From Palaemon carinicauda (Eukaryota > Arthropoda > Malacostraca > Decapoda > Palaemonidae): a DNA stretch of 64,000 nt. The stretch spans positions 76,248,994 through 76,312,993 of the forward strand of contig NC_090751.1 of assembly GCF_036898095.1 (NCBI RefSeq), given 5' to 3'. Both the position numbers and the translations under genes were made by a program. The first letter of the stretch is position 1, and each line of letters opens with the position of its first letter. Below are positions 34,710 to 44,918 of this stretch, in pieces. Under the pieces are notes generated by a model. The model was not told where the DNA came from. It ran no database searches and saw only the letters and a program-made list of their open reading frames with translations.

Positions 34710-35400
34710 TTTTGGCTCGGACTGTGACAGACGTCTCTGTCTTGGTCCTCTCTTGGCAGCCATTGTTTGTTTTGTCTTTACTTAATCGCTTACTTTTCTT
34801 TTACTCAATATATAAACATGTTTTTCATGTTTGTATATATATTTGAGTATAGAAATCAGTAAGTTTCCTTTTCAGATTTGTGTGTGTAGTGTACGATATC
34901 TACGTGGTGTCCTCGGCAGTTTGGCCACCACGGCGTATTTTATGGGTGGCGATCGAGTTTGACTTCGGTCTTTCTCTCTCTCTCTCTCTTGAGGTCGTTC
35001 ACCCTTTTTACTACGTGTTACTACGCCCTTGTAGCTTCCTTTCCGTGTGGGGGGATTGCTACGCCGTACGTTTGTCTCAATTAGTTTATGAATCTAATTG
35101 TAGTTGTTTTTTTTTTCCAGCGTGTAGAACGATTCCTTTCGGGGTTTTCGTTCTTTCTTTAGTGTTCATTCATTTTTAAATTACATAATTACATAGTTAC
35201 ATAATTATAATTGTTATAATTCTGTTTTGGTTACAGCTCTCCTTCCGTGAGTGTAAGTGGTTGTGAGGGCACATGCCTGTTGTGTAATTCTTGTTTCCTT
35301 TCCCTCGGGATTCCTCTTCGGAGCCTTCCCGGGGGAATGAATGTGTACTAATAATTTTTGTTTTATTTCTTTTTTACAGTTACCGATCTAGTTCGTTTCT
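34710..35400 (+). other. C leader, no gene
   Basis: A T-rich leader with a short CT tract near 34975. Plus-strand ORFs here are short and unsupported. I see no certain gag start; an ATG near 35405 is closed after three codons. Confidence 0.5.
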
Positions 35401-36559
35401 GTAATATGGCAACGGTGTGAGCTGTCTTGTTGAGGCCTGGGGATTCGGCTGTTGCTGCCTCCCCCCTTGTATTTTCGTCAGGGGCGTGTCTCCTTCTACT
35501 GGAAGTACTCCCGTGACGACGGACAGCTCTCCAGTTCATTTTAGAACTCTCAGGAGGCTTGCCTCCTTGGGCGGGTAACTTTCCTTCCGAGGGAAGTTTT
35601 TCCTGTCCAGGCTTGAGTTTTTTCCCTTTTGGGGGGTTCTTCACTTGCCTTTTTTTCGTGCGACTATGCTCTTGGTGCTGAGCGGTCACACCTGCAGTTT
35701 CGGTCAAGGGGCTGGGCAACTGCAGGAGCTCCTCTTCGGAGGATTGCTCCTTTTAGGTCACTGGCTGACCAGTCATTTCTACGAAGTGTTTCTCTTTCGT
35801 TCGCGAGAGAGTACACTCATAGAGACTCCTCTTCGGAGGATTCTTCTGCTACTGTTGCTGTTGGCCTCCCTCGCCGTAAGGCCCACTGTCCGCCTCGTCG
35901 TAAGGGCCTCTCATCTCCCTATAAGGGTGCTAAGAGGCGCCTTTTTGAATCTCCGTTTGCAGCCTACAACTCCTTTTTCTTGATCTTCCGCCTTGGTGCA
36001 GATGGACAGCAGTCTGATCTCGTTTTCCGACGGGCAATGGTCTTCCCGACGGACAATGGTCTTCCGACGGACTCAGTCTCCCGGCGGACAGACAGCGGTC
36101 TTCCGACGGACATCAGTCTCCCGACGGACAACGATCCCTTCGGGGCAAAGGGTTGCCTCCCACGGGGGTTCTTCCCTTGCGTGTCAGGGTTCCCCTGCGC
36201 GCCCTTCTGCTGTGTTCTCTCCTGCTCCTGCTCAGTGTTAGTGCACAGGCGCTCTCCTGCTCATCAGCGCTCTCCTGTTCGTCAGCGCTCTCATGATGAT
36301 CATCCCTGCTGTTCCTGTTGGTTCCTGTTACGTGCCCTGTGCGCCCACGTTCGCCCTCGCGATCTAGAACTTCGGTTCAGGTCTGGGTCAAGGACTCTTC
36401 TAATATGCGCAGGCTTCCACGCGTTGCCTTCTGCTCGTCAGCGATCATCAGCTCGCCAGCGATCACCTGTCTCTCGGCGATCTCCGGATCGCCCGCGTGT
36501 GTTACAGCCGGCACGCCAACGTTCTCCAACACTTCTGAAGGAACATGGTTCGCCAGCTA

Positions 36560-36960
36560 CTAGCTCACCTACGCATGCTGCTCGTCATCGCGCGATCGCC
36601 CACCTGCGGATGCTGCTTGCCATCGCGCGATCACCCTCCTGCAGATGCTGCTCGCCATCGCGCGATCGCCCACCTGCGGATGCTGCTCGCCATCGCGCGA
36701 TCGCCCACCTGCGGATGCTGCTCGCCATCGCGCGACCGCCCATGTGCGGATGCTGCTCGCCATCGCGCGACCGCCCACCTGCGCATGCTGATCACCATCG
36801 CGCGACGACCGCCCACCTGCGCATGCTGATCGCCATCGTGCGATCGCCCACCTGCGCATCCTGCTCGCCATCGCGCGATCGCTCACCTTCGCATGCTGCT
36901 CGCCATCGCGCGATCGCTCGCCTGCGCATGCTGCTCGCCATCGCTCGCCATCGCTCGCCA
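36560..36960. repeat. 35-bp minisatellite, about 11 units
   Basis: The unit contains catcgcgcgatcgcccacct followed by gcggatgctgctcgc, repeating every 35 bp. Because 35 is not a multiple of three, a single frame reads the unit in all three phases, giving a 35-residue super-repeat. The array lacks stops on both strands, so long ORFs cross it in several frames. Confidence 0.95.
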
Positions 36961-37149
36961 ACGTGTCGACATGCCACAACGCGCCATCGCCAACCTGCGC
37001 GTTAGCGCTCACCAGCTCACCACCGATCGCCTGTTGATCCATATCGCCAGCGGTCTTCCTCGCCCACGCGGCAGCGCGTTTCCTCGCCATCGCGCTAACG
37101 CTTGCGTTCGCCGCCTCGGACTCGCGCTCATTCACCTGCCCACCCTCGC

Positions 37150-37240
37150 GACCGCTCGCCTGCGCGCCCGCGCGACCGCTTGCCTGTGCGCCCGCGCGAC
37201 CGCTTGCCTGTGCGCCCGCGCGATCATTCGCCTGCGCGCC
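37150..37240. repeat. 24-bp tandem repeat
   Basis: cgcccgcgcgaccgcttgcc plus tgtg repeats about three times with a diverged fourth unit. The length is a multiple of three, unlike its neighbours. Confidence 0.85.
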
Positions 37241-37319
37241 CACACGCCCACGTGCCTGCACATCTACGCTCATGGGCGTCCGCGCCCATGCTCTCCAATG
37301 TTCGCCCGCGCGCGAACCA

Positions 37320-37520
37320 ACGGTATTCCGTCGCGCGGACGGACGGTGTTCCGTCGCGCGGACGGACGGTGTTCCGTCGCGCGGACGGACGGTGTTCCGT
37401 CGCGCGGACGGACGGTGTTCCGTCGCGCGGACGGACGGTGTTCCGTCGCGCGGACGGACGGTGTTCCGTCGCGCGGACCGACGGTGTTCCGTCGCGCGGA
37501 CCTACGGTGTTCCGTCGCGC
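37320..37520. repeat. 23-bp minisatellite, 9 units
   Basis: tgttccgtcgcgcggacgga plus cgg repeats nine times with few changes. Three units make 69 bp, so any frame yields the same 23-residue repeat in shifted register, open on both strands. Confidence 0.95.
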
Positions 37521-39283
37521 GAACCGACAGGGTTTCTTCGCACAAACGTCTGCTTAATTCTTGCAGTATCCATTGCTCGTCTATGGGTTATCGCTCGCCG
37601 ACCACTAGCTCTCGCCCTTCCTACCACGCTCACCCTCCTTCTGCGCTCCTTCGCTCACCTTCGTTTGCGTTCCTGCGTGACCGCTCATGGGCGCTTCCAC
37701 GTTCGCCCACGCGCAAATCTTTGACTTACCATCGCGCAAGGTCCAGGGCGATTGCGACCACGATTCCCATTGGGGTTTGCGCAGCATGGCCAGCCTGGCG
37801 AGTTCTTCTGGAGCGTATTTCCAGAACATGGCCTCACCCCGTAAACGCAGAGCATGGCACTTGCAAGAAAAGGAAGAACTTCAGGGAGGTCTGAGCAACA
37901 CTCCTCTTTCCAGCACCTGGGTTAGCCCTTCCCCGTCATTCCCTGGAAGGATTTTTGGCGGGGGGGCTTTCCGTTCGAGATTTCTCCATCGGACAAGGGG
38001 TGACTGCTTACCCCTTCCTCTGGGGGCTTACCAGGTCCTTTCCCTCCTCGGTTACGGCCCGAGGTTTGGTTCAAGGAAGCTACAGGAAGATCATGGGTAC
38101 TTTCCTCCTCTCGAGCTCAGGCACCTTGGCCTTTCGTCGTTAAGTATCTAACTTGCGGACAAGCTCGATGTTGTACCATCTGGACGCGCTGACTGAGGGC
38201 TTCCTTCGGGTGTCTCATCTGTGGAGGTCGACGACCTCAGACACCCTTCCATCCTTGAGAAGAGTTTGTTTGTGCCCAAGGACAGAGACTTAGACAGCGG
38301 CTGTGCGGAGGAAATCGACTTCCGTTTTCACTCCTCCAAGGCGCTTTCTTCCAGACTCTGCAGGTCTCCAGCGCCCTTTTCTTTCAACCACGTCGGCCTA
38401 AGTTATCGGCTACGACAACTGGGACAAGGTGTCCAATTGCAGTTTCCTCCTGTCAGGAACAGATGGCACGGGAGGCTCCCCCGGGGGGGCATAGTCCTAA
38501 AAGGAGCGGCAGAGTTCACGAACTCTAGGATTGCAGGTTTCTCGCTGGGAGGATGCTTAAGGTTACTCATCCGGATGACAGCTTCCCGATGCCCATTCCC
38601 ACACAATCTCTGTGATCAGCCAAGGATATCGCGCCTGCCGTCTCTGTCAGCGAATTCAGTGTCTCTGAACCTCTATGCCATAGCGTCGGCAAGAGTTGCC
38701 CGGTTGGGCAGAATGATCCATACCTTAGGCGAAGGTCCTCCATAGGATCATCGACGGCTTCACCCCCGGCCTCTTCAGTCGATCCTTTCTTGTAGGGAAG
38801 GATCTGAGAGGGGAGTTCCGTAGTCGACCTCTCAGCCCTGATCAAGTTTGTCGAAGAAACTTCGGCCAGCGTAGAACAGCAGAATCGATCAGACTGGTAA
38901 CGAGGCGACAGGACTCCTTAAACCCTGGTTCGGAAGGACGGGTACTTTCAGTTTCCATTCCATCCATCTTCCAGGGAGCTCGTGGAATTCAGCCTAGACT
39001 GCAAGTATTCCTGCTTATGATGCAGTGTGGCTATCCCGCCGTGGCATAGCAGGTTTTTTTCCCCAGAGAACTCTCCCTGCTTTCCTCATGGCCGCTCAGG
39101 TGCAGGCTTCCGCCTCCTCTGCTTTTTGGAGGGTTAGTCAACTCCGGTAGGCTCAGGTTCGACCTTCTTCAGCGCCAAGACAAGCTTCCGGATGCTTACC
39201 ATGAGTGTGGGTTCATGGTACTTTGCTTGGAGCCTTCTCTTCCCCTGCCTCAACATCTGGAGTATCTGGCCATGATATTGAGT

Positions 39284-39401
39284 CAACAGCCTTACCACGT
39301 TGGAAACCCCGCTTCTCGTCCGTCCAGCGAGGCTAAGCAACGTCGGTTCTGGTTGGTACTTGGATGGGTGACCACCTGGGGATGCCAGATTCTGTTGCCA
39401 C
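39284..39401 (+). rRNA. 5S rRNA-like sequence, probably pseudogene or 5S-derived retroposon
   Basis: About 118 bases align by eye end to end with 5S rRNA: ccttaccacgttg near the start, ttctcgtccg, then aggctaagcaacgtcgg (box A region), tggttggtacttggatgggt and gaccacctggg (box C region), and a closing ctgttgcc. It is visibly diverged in the middle (gtccagcgag instead of gatcaccgaa). It lies in family C where RT palm sequence would be expected. It may be a 5S pseudogene or the head of a 5S-derived SINE that inserted into C. Expression is unlikely but not excluded. Confidence 0.75.
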
Positions 39402-39726
39402 ATCCTCCGAGCCTTCCTTTCAGTTGACTGTGGCAAGACTGAGGAGAGTCGCAGTACCTGTTCTCAGTCAAGCAGAGCTTTCAGCCCTACCTTGGAACGT
39501 TTCCTAGTTCTCCTTTCCTCATTGACCCGTCTATAGTCCAAACGGTCGCCTCAGGATAAGTTCCATGTGGGGCGGTCCAAGTTGTGGTGGTTTCAGGCAA
39601 CGTTTAACCGGACTTCCTGGCCCCTATGGGACCAGCGGAACTATTAGACCTGCAATGGGTGTTGACCTATGGAACCTCTTGATGGTAGTGGATATTCTCA
39701 TCCTTTCCCCACATTCTTGATGCTGT
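39402..39726 (+). pseudogene. Family C RT thumb to RNase H remnant, part 1
   Basis: Shifted frames show LERFLVLLSSLTRL, then KLWWFQATF and, at the end, FPTFL, where RNase H begins. It is interrupted at 39726 by an I-type insertion with a target duplication. No YLDD palm motif precedes it. The comparison is to B1 and B2, whose RT thumb reads LGTLSSLERY and LGTLSSVDQF. Confidence 0.5.
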
Positions 39727-40981
39727 AAGCCTTGTAAGACAAGCATCATACTTTGAGTTGCACCCAAAATCTCCTCAACCTTATGGCTTTCGGGTGAAAC
39801 GATTATTAAATAGTCTGGATATAATTAGAAATAAGGTACTTCCATTCAAGGTATCATCAACGCCTCCATGGAAGTTACCAGAGATATCTTTTTGTAAATA
39901 TTTTATTGGAGATAAGAAGAATATGTCAGACATAGAAGCCAGGTCTCTTTTTAATGAACATGTTAAAGAACATAGAGGATCAACTTTTATCTATACTGAT
40001 GGCTCCAAATCTGATGCTGGCGTTGGATTTGGAGTACATAGTAATGGTTTTAATTGTAGAGGTGCACTTCCTCTGACCGCTTCCATATTTACTGCCGAAC
40101 TGTATGGCATATTAACCGCTATTGAGAAAATAGCGTTGGAGAAGGAGGGTAATTTTACAATTTTTAGTGATGCAAGGAGTGTCCTTCAAGCTATGGAAGT
40201 TTTTAATTCTAATAACCCTCTAGTTTTAAAGATTTTAGAATGGCTTTTCCTTATTGGACGGAGAGGTATAACAGTTCAATTTTGTTGGGTTCCAGCACAT
40301 GTAGGTGTGTCCGGGAATGAGAAGGCAGATTCACTGGCTAAGGAGGCTGCATCCAAGTTGCTGCCAAGAAGGTATCCCATTCCCTGTAATAATTTCTTAC
40401 CTGACATCAAGAAATTGGTTTACAATAAATGGCAACAGCAATGGGATAGTCAAGATGGCAATAAAATGAGGGAAGTAACAAATGACATATCTCCTTGGAG
40501 GTATAATATGATGCCCCGAAAATGGGAGACATCTCTTTGTCGTCTCCGTATTGGTCACACTCGGTTGACACATGAGTTTCTGCTGAAGGGCCAACACCAA
40601 CCGTATTGTGACAACTGTTTAGTACCTCTAACAGTAAGGCATTTGTTGACCGAATGCCCCAATTATAACATCTTGCGGAATAGATATTTGTTTGAGGCTC
40701 GAGGTGAGGGTGGCAGGTTCATCCTTGCCAAGATTCTTGGAAATGATGTGTCCTACCATGCAAGTGGCATTTTTAGATTTCTTTCAGAAGCAGGTCTTCT
40801 GAAAAATATTTAACTTTTATGACATTCAATTTTTATGATTTTAATTGAATACTCTTTAATTTCTTATTTTATTTCATTTTTTACTTTTGTATACATAAAT
40901 TAAATGTTACCGGCGTCAATGACCTTAGATGTCAGGATGCCTGAAAACTTTAAATCATTCATTCATTCATTCTTGATGCTG
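39727..40981 (+). mobile_element. I-type non-LTR insertion, 5'-truncated
   Basis: Flanked by a direct repeat of about 13-15 bp (cattcttgatgctgt at about 39712 and again at 40968-40982). It ends with a simple (cattcatt)n tail after tcaggatgcctgaaaacttt, the same 3' end as the copy ending near 44325. It is inserted into the RNase H of family C. Confidence 0.88.
39758..40813 (+). CDS. RNase H and C-terminal domain of I-type ORF2
   Basis: A 351-codon open frame covering the end of ORF2. RNase H residues are visible: Asp in YTDGSKSDAGVGFGVH (about 40005), Glu in FTAELYGILTA, Asp in FSDARSVLQAM and the last Asp in GNEKADSLAKEA. The C-terminus has a CCHC-like YCDNCLVPLTVRHLLTEC (about 40608), typical of I-type and related elements and likely to bind RNA. 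Stop at 40811-40813. The RT is absent through 5' truncation, so the piece cannot move on its own. The ATG at 39758 is internal, not a native start. Confidence 0.88.
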   Translation: MHPKSPQPYGFRVKRLLNSLDIIRNKVLPFKVSSTPPWKLPEISFCKYFIGDKKNMSDIEARSLFNEHVKEHRGSTFIYTDGSKSDAGVGFGVHSNGFNCRGALPLTASIFTAELYGILTAIEKIALEKEGNFTIFSDARSVLQAMEVFNSNNPLVLKILEWLFLIGRRGITVQFCWVPAHVGVSGNEKADSLAKEAASKLLPRRYPIPCNNFLPDIKKLVYNKWQQQWDSQDGNKMREVTNDISPWRYNMMPRKWETSLCRLRIGHTRLTHEFLLKGQHQPYCDNCLVPLTVRHLLTECPNYNILRNRYLFEARGEGGRFILAKILGNDVSYHASGIFRFLSEAGLLKNI

Positions 40982-41900
40982 TTCTCGGACTCGTCAAAGG
41001 AAAGGGGGGGGGGGGGGGGGCATGTTCCGGTCCAGGCCTATGGTCAAGACCTGAAGGATACCTCTCCATCATTCAGGCAGGCTTAGGGGCCGTAGTCTGG
41101 CCCCTCTACAGATCCTACAGCTCCTGCCGAGTCGCCCCGTGCGCGTCGACTTCATGATTCTGGCGTGTTCTAACCAGCAGCGGACGCTTTTTCACACCTT
41201 CACATCTTGCAGTAGAGATACCGGGATGATTGAGATTATCTCAATACCATCATAGGCTCTCTCATTCCAGGCAGAGGAATGTTCTCTCCGACTATCCGAG
41301 CAGAGCCTCGTAGAAAGAGTGTACCCGGGGGTCTTTGACCTTGAGTAACCAGCAAGTCCTAGTCTGGGGGACCTGATCGCGACAGCTTGGAACCTCAAGC
41401 TTCCGCTGTTCTTCCCCCCAGTCTCAGACCCCGGGACTCTGGCAAGATGCATTCCGGTGATGGTGGGACAACTTCGACGCCTGCGTCTTCCCTCCTTTTT
41501 GTCTGTGGACAATGGGTCTCAACAAGACCAGGTTGTCTGTCAACCTTTTAATGGGAGAGCTCCACTGGGACTGCGCAGAACGGTTTCTGGTCCCTCTGCT
41601 TCCCCTGACGGAACTCCCGGGAGAGCTTCTCCCACGGCGCAGACTACTCAAACAACCACACTGCGACATCTCTCCCGAACCGGGGCGTCGCTTCGGCTTC
41701 ATGCCTGGAGACACTACGCCTCCTCCTCAAGAAGAGACAACCCGCTACAGTCGCGGTACGGAGGTCGCGTCATCTGCGATAGTCATCCGCAGGGGTCTTC
41801 CAGGCAAAGTGAAGAGTCTTCGGTGGTTGGTGCCGTGGGAGATATACCTCTTCCCTTGAGGCCTCTTCTCCAGCAATAACGGTCTTATTGCCTTTCGGCG
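40982..41900 (+). pseudogene. Family C RNase H to methyltransferase-like remnant, part 2
   Basis: Resumes with LFSDSSKERGGG (RNase H catalytic Asp region) straight after the I-type target duplication. A stretch around 41590-41700 parallels the RLLKQPH...LHAWR linker seen in B2 as DLLRQPHVKKVHQGLHALRL. Frames are broken throughout, partly by a G run at 41008. Confidence 0.5.
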
Positions 41901-42750
41901 GGAGGAAACTCCTTTCCGCTCTCGGCAATGAAGCCTGTCGCTCAGCCTTTCCCTGACCTTCAGGCTTAAAGGAATAACTTTTTCCTGCCCGCTGGATCTT
42001 TCCTCGCTCATGCGAAGCTACGATCGTCCCTGCCCTAGTCGGAGGAAGACCTCCAACTTGGAGCATGGCTCGGACTTTTAGTCCTTTAAGAGATCTTCTC
42101 AAGACCCTTTACGACAGTCCTCGGATTGCATTCCGCCTTGGGTCTCCTGCTCACTCTGGCCACGGCCAGTGTGTAAGCAATCTTCTTGGTCTCTTACGAC
42201 TCTGCCCTTTCTAAGGAAGAGGGGAAGGCAACATTCAGGTTCGCTCCTGAGTTGTTGGCTAGACTCAGAATCTGGGGGTCCCGGCCCTTCGGTCCAATTC
42301 ATTCAAGATTTCGAGTCTCCATTCTGTATCTGATGTCCCAAGACCTTCTCTTTCTTGTCAGTTAAGGAATCGAGAGGTTAGCTTTGGGAACAGCTGCAGT
42401 TTGTCCTCAGTTGCAGCCGATTTGGGAGCACAAGGAGGACACGGGGGAGAGTCACCAGTATACCTCTTCAGCCCGGACTCAAGGACATTCATCTCGACCT
42501 GTCTCCAGACCCTTCCCCGTCACGTCGCCCTACAGCACGATGTTGGATACATCGCAACGTCCCTCGCCTTCGAGTAATACTACTCTGTGAAGCAGGTGCT
42601 AAAAGCTGGAGTCTGGAAGCGTCTAATGACCTTCGCAGCCCGCTTCCTGCAGGGCGTGACCCACAGGAGTCTCGATACGTTTTCTATCGCTCTGTGGTGG
42701 CTACACAACAGCTGGTCTAACCTCAGGCTCCTTTTTGGACAGGTAGCAGA
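41900..42750 (+). pseudogene. Family C tyrosine recombinase remnant
   Basis: Near 42590-42690, shifted frames read KQVLKAGVWKRLMTFAARFLQGVTHRSLDTFSI. This lines up with the recombinase end of B2 (YWKSKSVFASFYLKNVQSLY) and of A (GWKSPSVFKKHYLKHL). The W is kept and the catalytic Tyr is Phe here. The upstream R and HxxR motifs are not recognisable. It would once have integrated the circular DNA form. Confidence 0.5.
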
Positions 42751-43195
42751 AGGTTGAGGGCATTGTTATCAGGTTTTAGTCTGCATGAACGAAAGAAGTA
42801 TGTCTGGCCCTTATTTCTTTCTTCATCATCCCCTCTACGGGGAAGCAGCATCCTGGTCTCTGCATAGCTGACCTCAAACCTCTGCAGGTAAACCATGCTT
42901 CCTTGTGTTCCGAGTATTGAGTCAATACTGTCGCGTCCCCCATACCCTGACGAGGTGGTATTGGGAACGTCCTAACTCAGAGTTCCTTCTGGAACTCCAG
43001 GTCAACTGCCTAGGACGGGTCACACTTCTTCCTTCACACACAAGCTTACGTAGGCCACATGGTTCCTTGCGGAGCAAGGAACTTGTGAGGTGCAGGGACT
43101 CCTTTTCTCGAGTGCGACTCACTCGGATTCTGAGTCCCCGGGTAAAGCCAAAGCCAGTATGGCTGGGGACTTTCCACCCTACCTAAGGGGTAAGT
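42751..43195 (+). other. C 3' non-coding region
   Basis: No gene seen between the recombinase remnant and the internal complementary region. aaagccaaagccagtatggc near 43145 recurs at about 11425. Confidence 0.5.
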
Positions 43196-43296
43196 CACCC
43201 TCTGTAAATAGCGTGGTTTGTATTTCGGTTACGAAACATGACAAATTCGAAGATAATTTGTATTTTTCCTAACCATACAAACCTTAGCTATTTACA
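43196..43296. repeat. Internal complementary region of C
   Basis: The first half (accctctgtaaatagc...cggttacg) is the reverse complement of the left end. The second half (tgacaaattcgaagataatt...) is the reverse complement of the right end. They meet at gaaacatg, which marks the circle junction. Confidence 0.85.
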
Positions 43297-43343
43297 CATA
43301 TTTGCCCGCCAGCCCTGTCCCCCAAGACAAGTCCTACCTCTAA

Positions 43344-43552
43344 GTGAAAGTGAGCATTCATCTGTGTGTGAGGGGGGGGAGGGGTAGCTAGCTACCACTC
43401 CCCTACCCCCCCGCTAACTAGCGCGGGGGTAATACACCCTCGTTAAATTCTACTGGCTCGCCATTTCAGCTGCGCTAAAAGGTAAACCCTCTGTAAATAG
43501 ATAAGGTTTGTATGGTTAGGAAAAATACAAATTATCTTCGAATTTGTCAGTT
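43344..43552. repeat. Right inverted terminal repeat of C
   Basis: Partner of 34525-34709. It ends gaatttgtca followed by GTT, with I-type RNase H resuming at 43553. Confidence 0.85.
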
Positions 43553-44325
43553 TTTAGTGAATCAAGGAGTGTTCTTCAAGCTTTAGAAGTTTTTAATTCT
43601 AGTAGCCCTCTAGTTTTAAAGATTTTAGAATGGCTTTTTGTTATTGGACGAAGAGGTATAACAGTTCGATTTTGATGGGTTCCAGCACATGTAGGTGTGT
43701 CTGGGAATGAGAAGGCAGATTTACTGGCGAAGAATGCGGCATCCGAGTTGCTACCAAAGAGGTATCCCATTCCCTGTAATGATTTCCTGCCTTACATCAA
43801 GAAATTGGTTTGTAATAAATGGCAACAACAGTGGGATAGTTTAGATGGCAATAAAATAAGGGAAGGAGCAAATATCATATCACCTTGAAGGTATAACATG
43901 ATACCCTGAAAATGGGAGATGACTCTTTGTCATCTCCGTATTGGTCACACACGGTTGACACACAAGTTTCTGCTGAAGGGCCAACACCAACCGTATTGCG
44001 AGGACTGTTTAGTACCTTTAACAGTGAGGCATTTGTTGACTGAATGCCGTAATTTTAATAACTTAGGAAATAGATATCTATTTGAGGCTTGAGGTGAGGA
44101 TGGTAGGTTCATCCTTGCCAAGATTCTTGGACTTGATGTGTCCTACTATGCGAGCAGCATTTTTATATATTTGAGAAGCAGGTCTTCTGAAAACTATTTA
44201 ACTATTATAGTAACCATAAGGTTTTAATTGAATTCTCTTTTTTTTTTCACATATAAAAAATGCTATCAGCGTCAATGACTTTAGATGTCAGGATGCCAGA
44301 AAACTTTCAATCAATCAATCACTGT
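43553..44325 (+). pseudogene. I-type non-LTR copy, RNase H to 3' end
   Basis: Continuation of 33223-34524 after element C. It matches 40165-40975 closely (SVLQALEVFNSSSPLVLKIL, VGVSGNEKAD, GQHQPYCEDCLVPLTVRHLL) but has stops at about 43674 and 43888 and more later. It ends tcaggatgccagaaaacttt with a (tcaa)n tail. Confidence 0.88.
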
Positions 44326-44544
44326 GTGAGCTTATACCTGGTTACCATTATGCCCTTTTTTTTTCTTTTTTTTTAATTTACTAATTTAAAGACTTTACTT
44401 TCTATTGGTGTAAAAGAAAAGATTCCTGAATATAGAAATAACACTTTACTTACAAAATTACGAAAATAAGTATACAGATATAAATTTGTTCAAATAACAG
44501 GCACTGTACACTTAAAAGTAATGAACTTCACTAATACTGAGTAT
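44326..44544. other. AT-rich sequence, nothing recognised
   Basis: Between the I-type tail and the start of B1. No gene or repeat recognised. Confidence 0.6.
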
Positions 44545-44918
44545 TTTTAGATATAAAACTTACCCGCTGGTTATATAAGAATGGCTAAAGTCTCTTGACG
44601 CCCCGGCAGAAAATTCAAAATCTCGCGGCCATCGTAGATGTGCCAGGTGTACACTAGCGCCCTCGCGGTACTACAGTTAGAACTATACCAAACCCTTCAG
44701 ATCTTCTCCTGCCGCCATTGCTGGCTGTACTATTGGAAATTCTCTCTTGCTTTATTACTCTGTTTGGATGTTATTTGGTGATGTACAACGTTTTTTGAGT
44801 TTGGGCTTTCGCTTAATTGATTTCTTTTTCATTTACTCTTGAAATCTTTTTGTTTGGAGTTATATTAAATATTTTAACCTTTGTTTTATGTTTTCGGTCT
44901 CTCTCTTAACTTTTCATT

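Larger units (their letters stand above)
35400..39270 (+). pseudogene. Family C gag-like region, broken
   Basis: GC-rich sequence with several long overlapping frames, none continuous. Recognisable stretches include FRSLADQSFLRSV, RRKAHCPPRRKGLSSPYKG and, near 38690-38830, ARVARLGRMIHTL with GLFSRSFLVGKDLRGEF on shifted frames, reading like a Ser/Arg-rich particle protein. Three minisatellites (36560-36960, 37150-37240, 37320-37520) lie inside. The assignment rests on position between the leader and RT/RNase H remnants rather than on a diagnostic motif. Confidence 0.45.
34525..43552 (+). mobile_element. DIRS-like element, family C, decayed
   Basis: Inverted terminal repeats (34525-34709 and 43344-43552) and an internal complementary region (43196-43296) that joins the reverse complements of both outer ends are diagnostic of DIRS-type tyrosine-recombinase elements. 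GTT lies at the left edge and again at the right edge, fitting the short circle-junction overlap of this class. Remnants of gag, RT thumb/RNase H and recombinase occur in order, all broken. It is inserted in the RNase H of an I-type copy and itself hosts another I-type copy. No RT palm (YLDD) was found. Confidence 0.8.

Noticed and set aside
36569..37273. 234-residue minus-strand ORF over the 35-bp and 24-bp arrays
   Set aside because: The repeats lack stops on both strands because of base composition; the element reads on the plus strand.
36560..37520. CRISPR-like regular spacing
   Set aside because: Units are contiguous with no unique spacers, and the sequence is eukaryotic.
37270..37545. 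Minus-strand repeat ORF over the 23-bp array
   Set aside because: Same cause: a stop-free minisatellite read backwards.
39284..39401. Functional 5S rRNA gene
   Set aside because: Too diverged in the middle stem and embedded in a decayed transposon; kept as 5S-like only.
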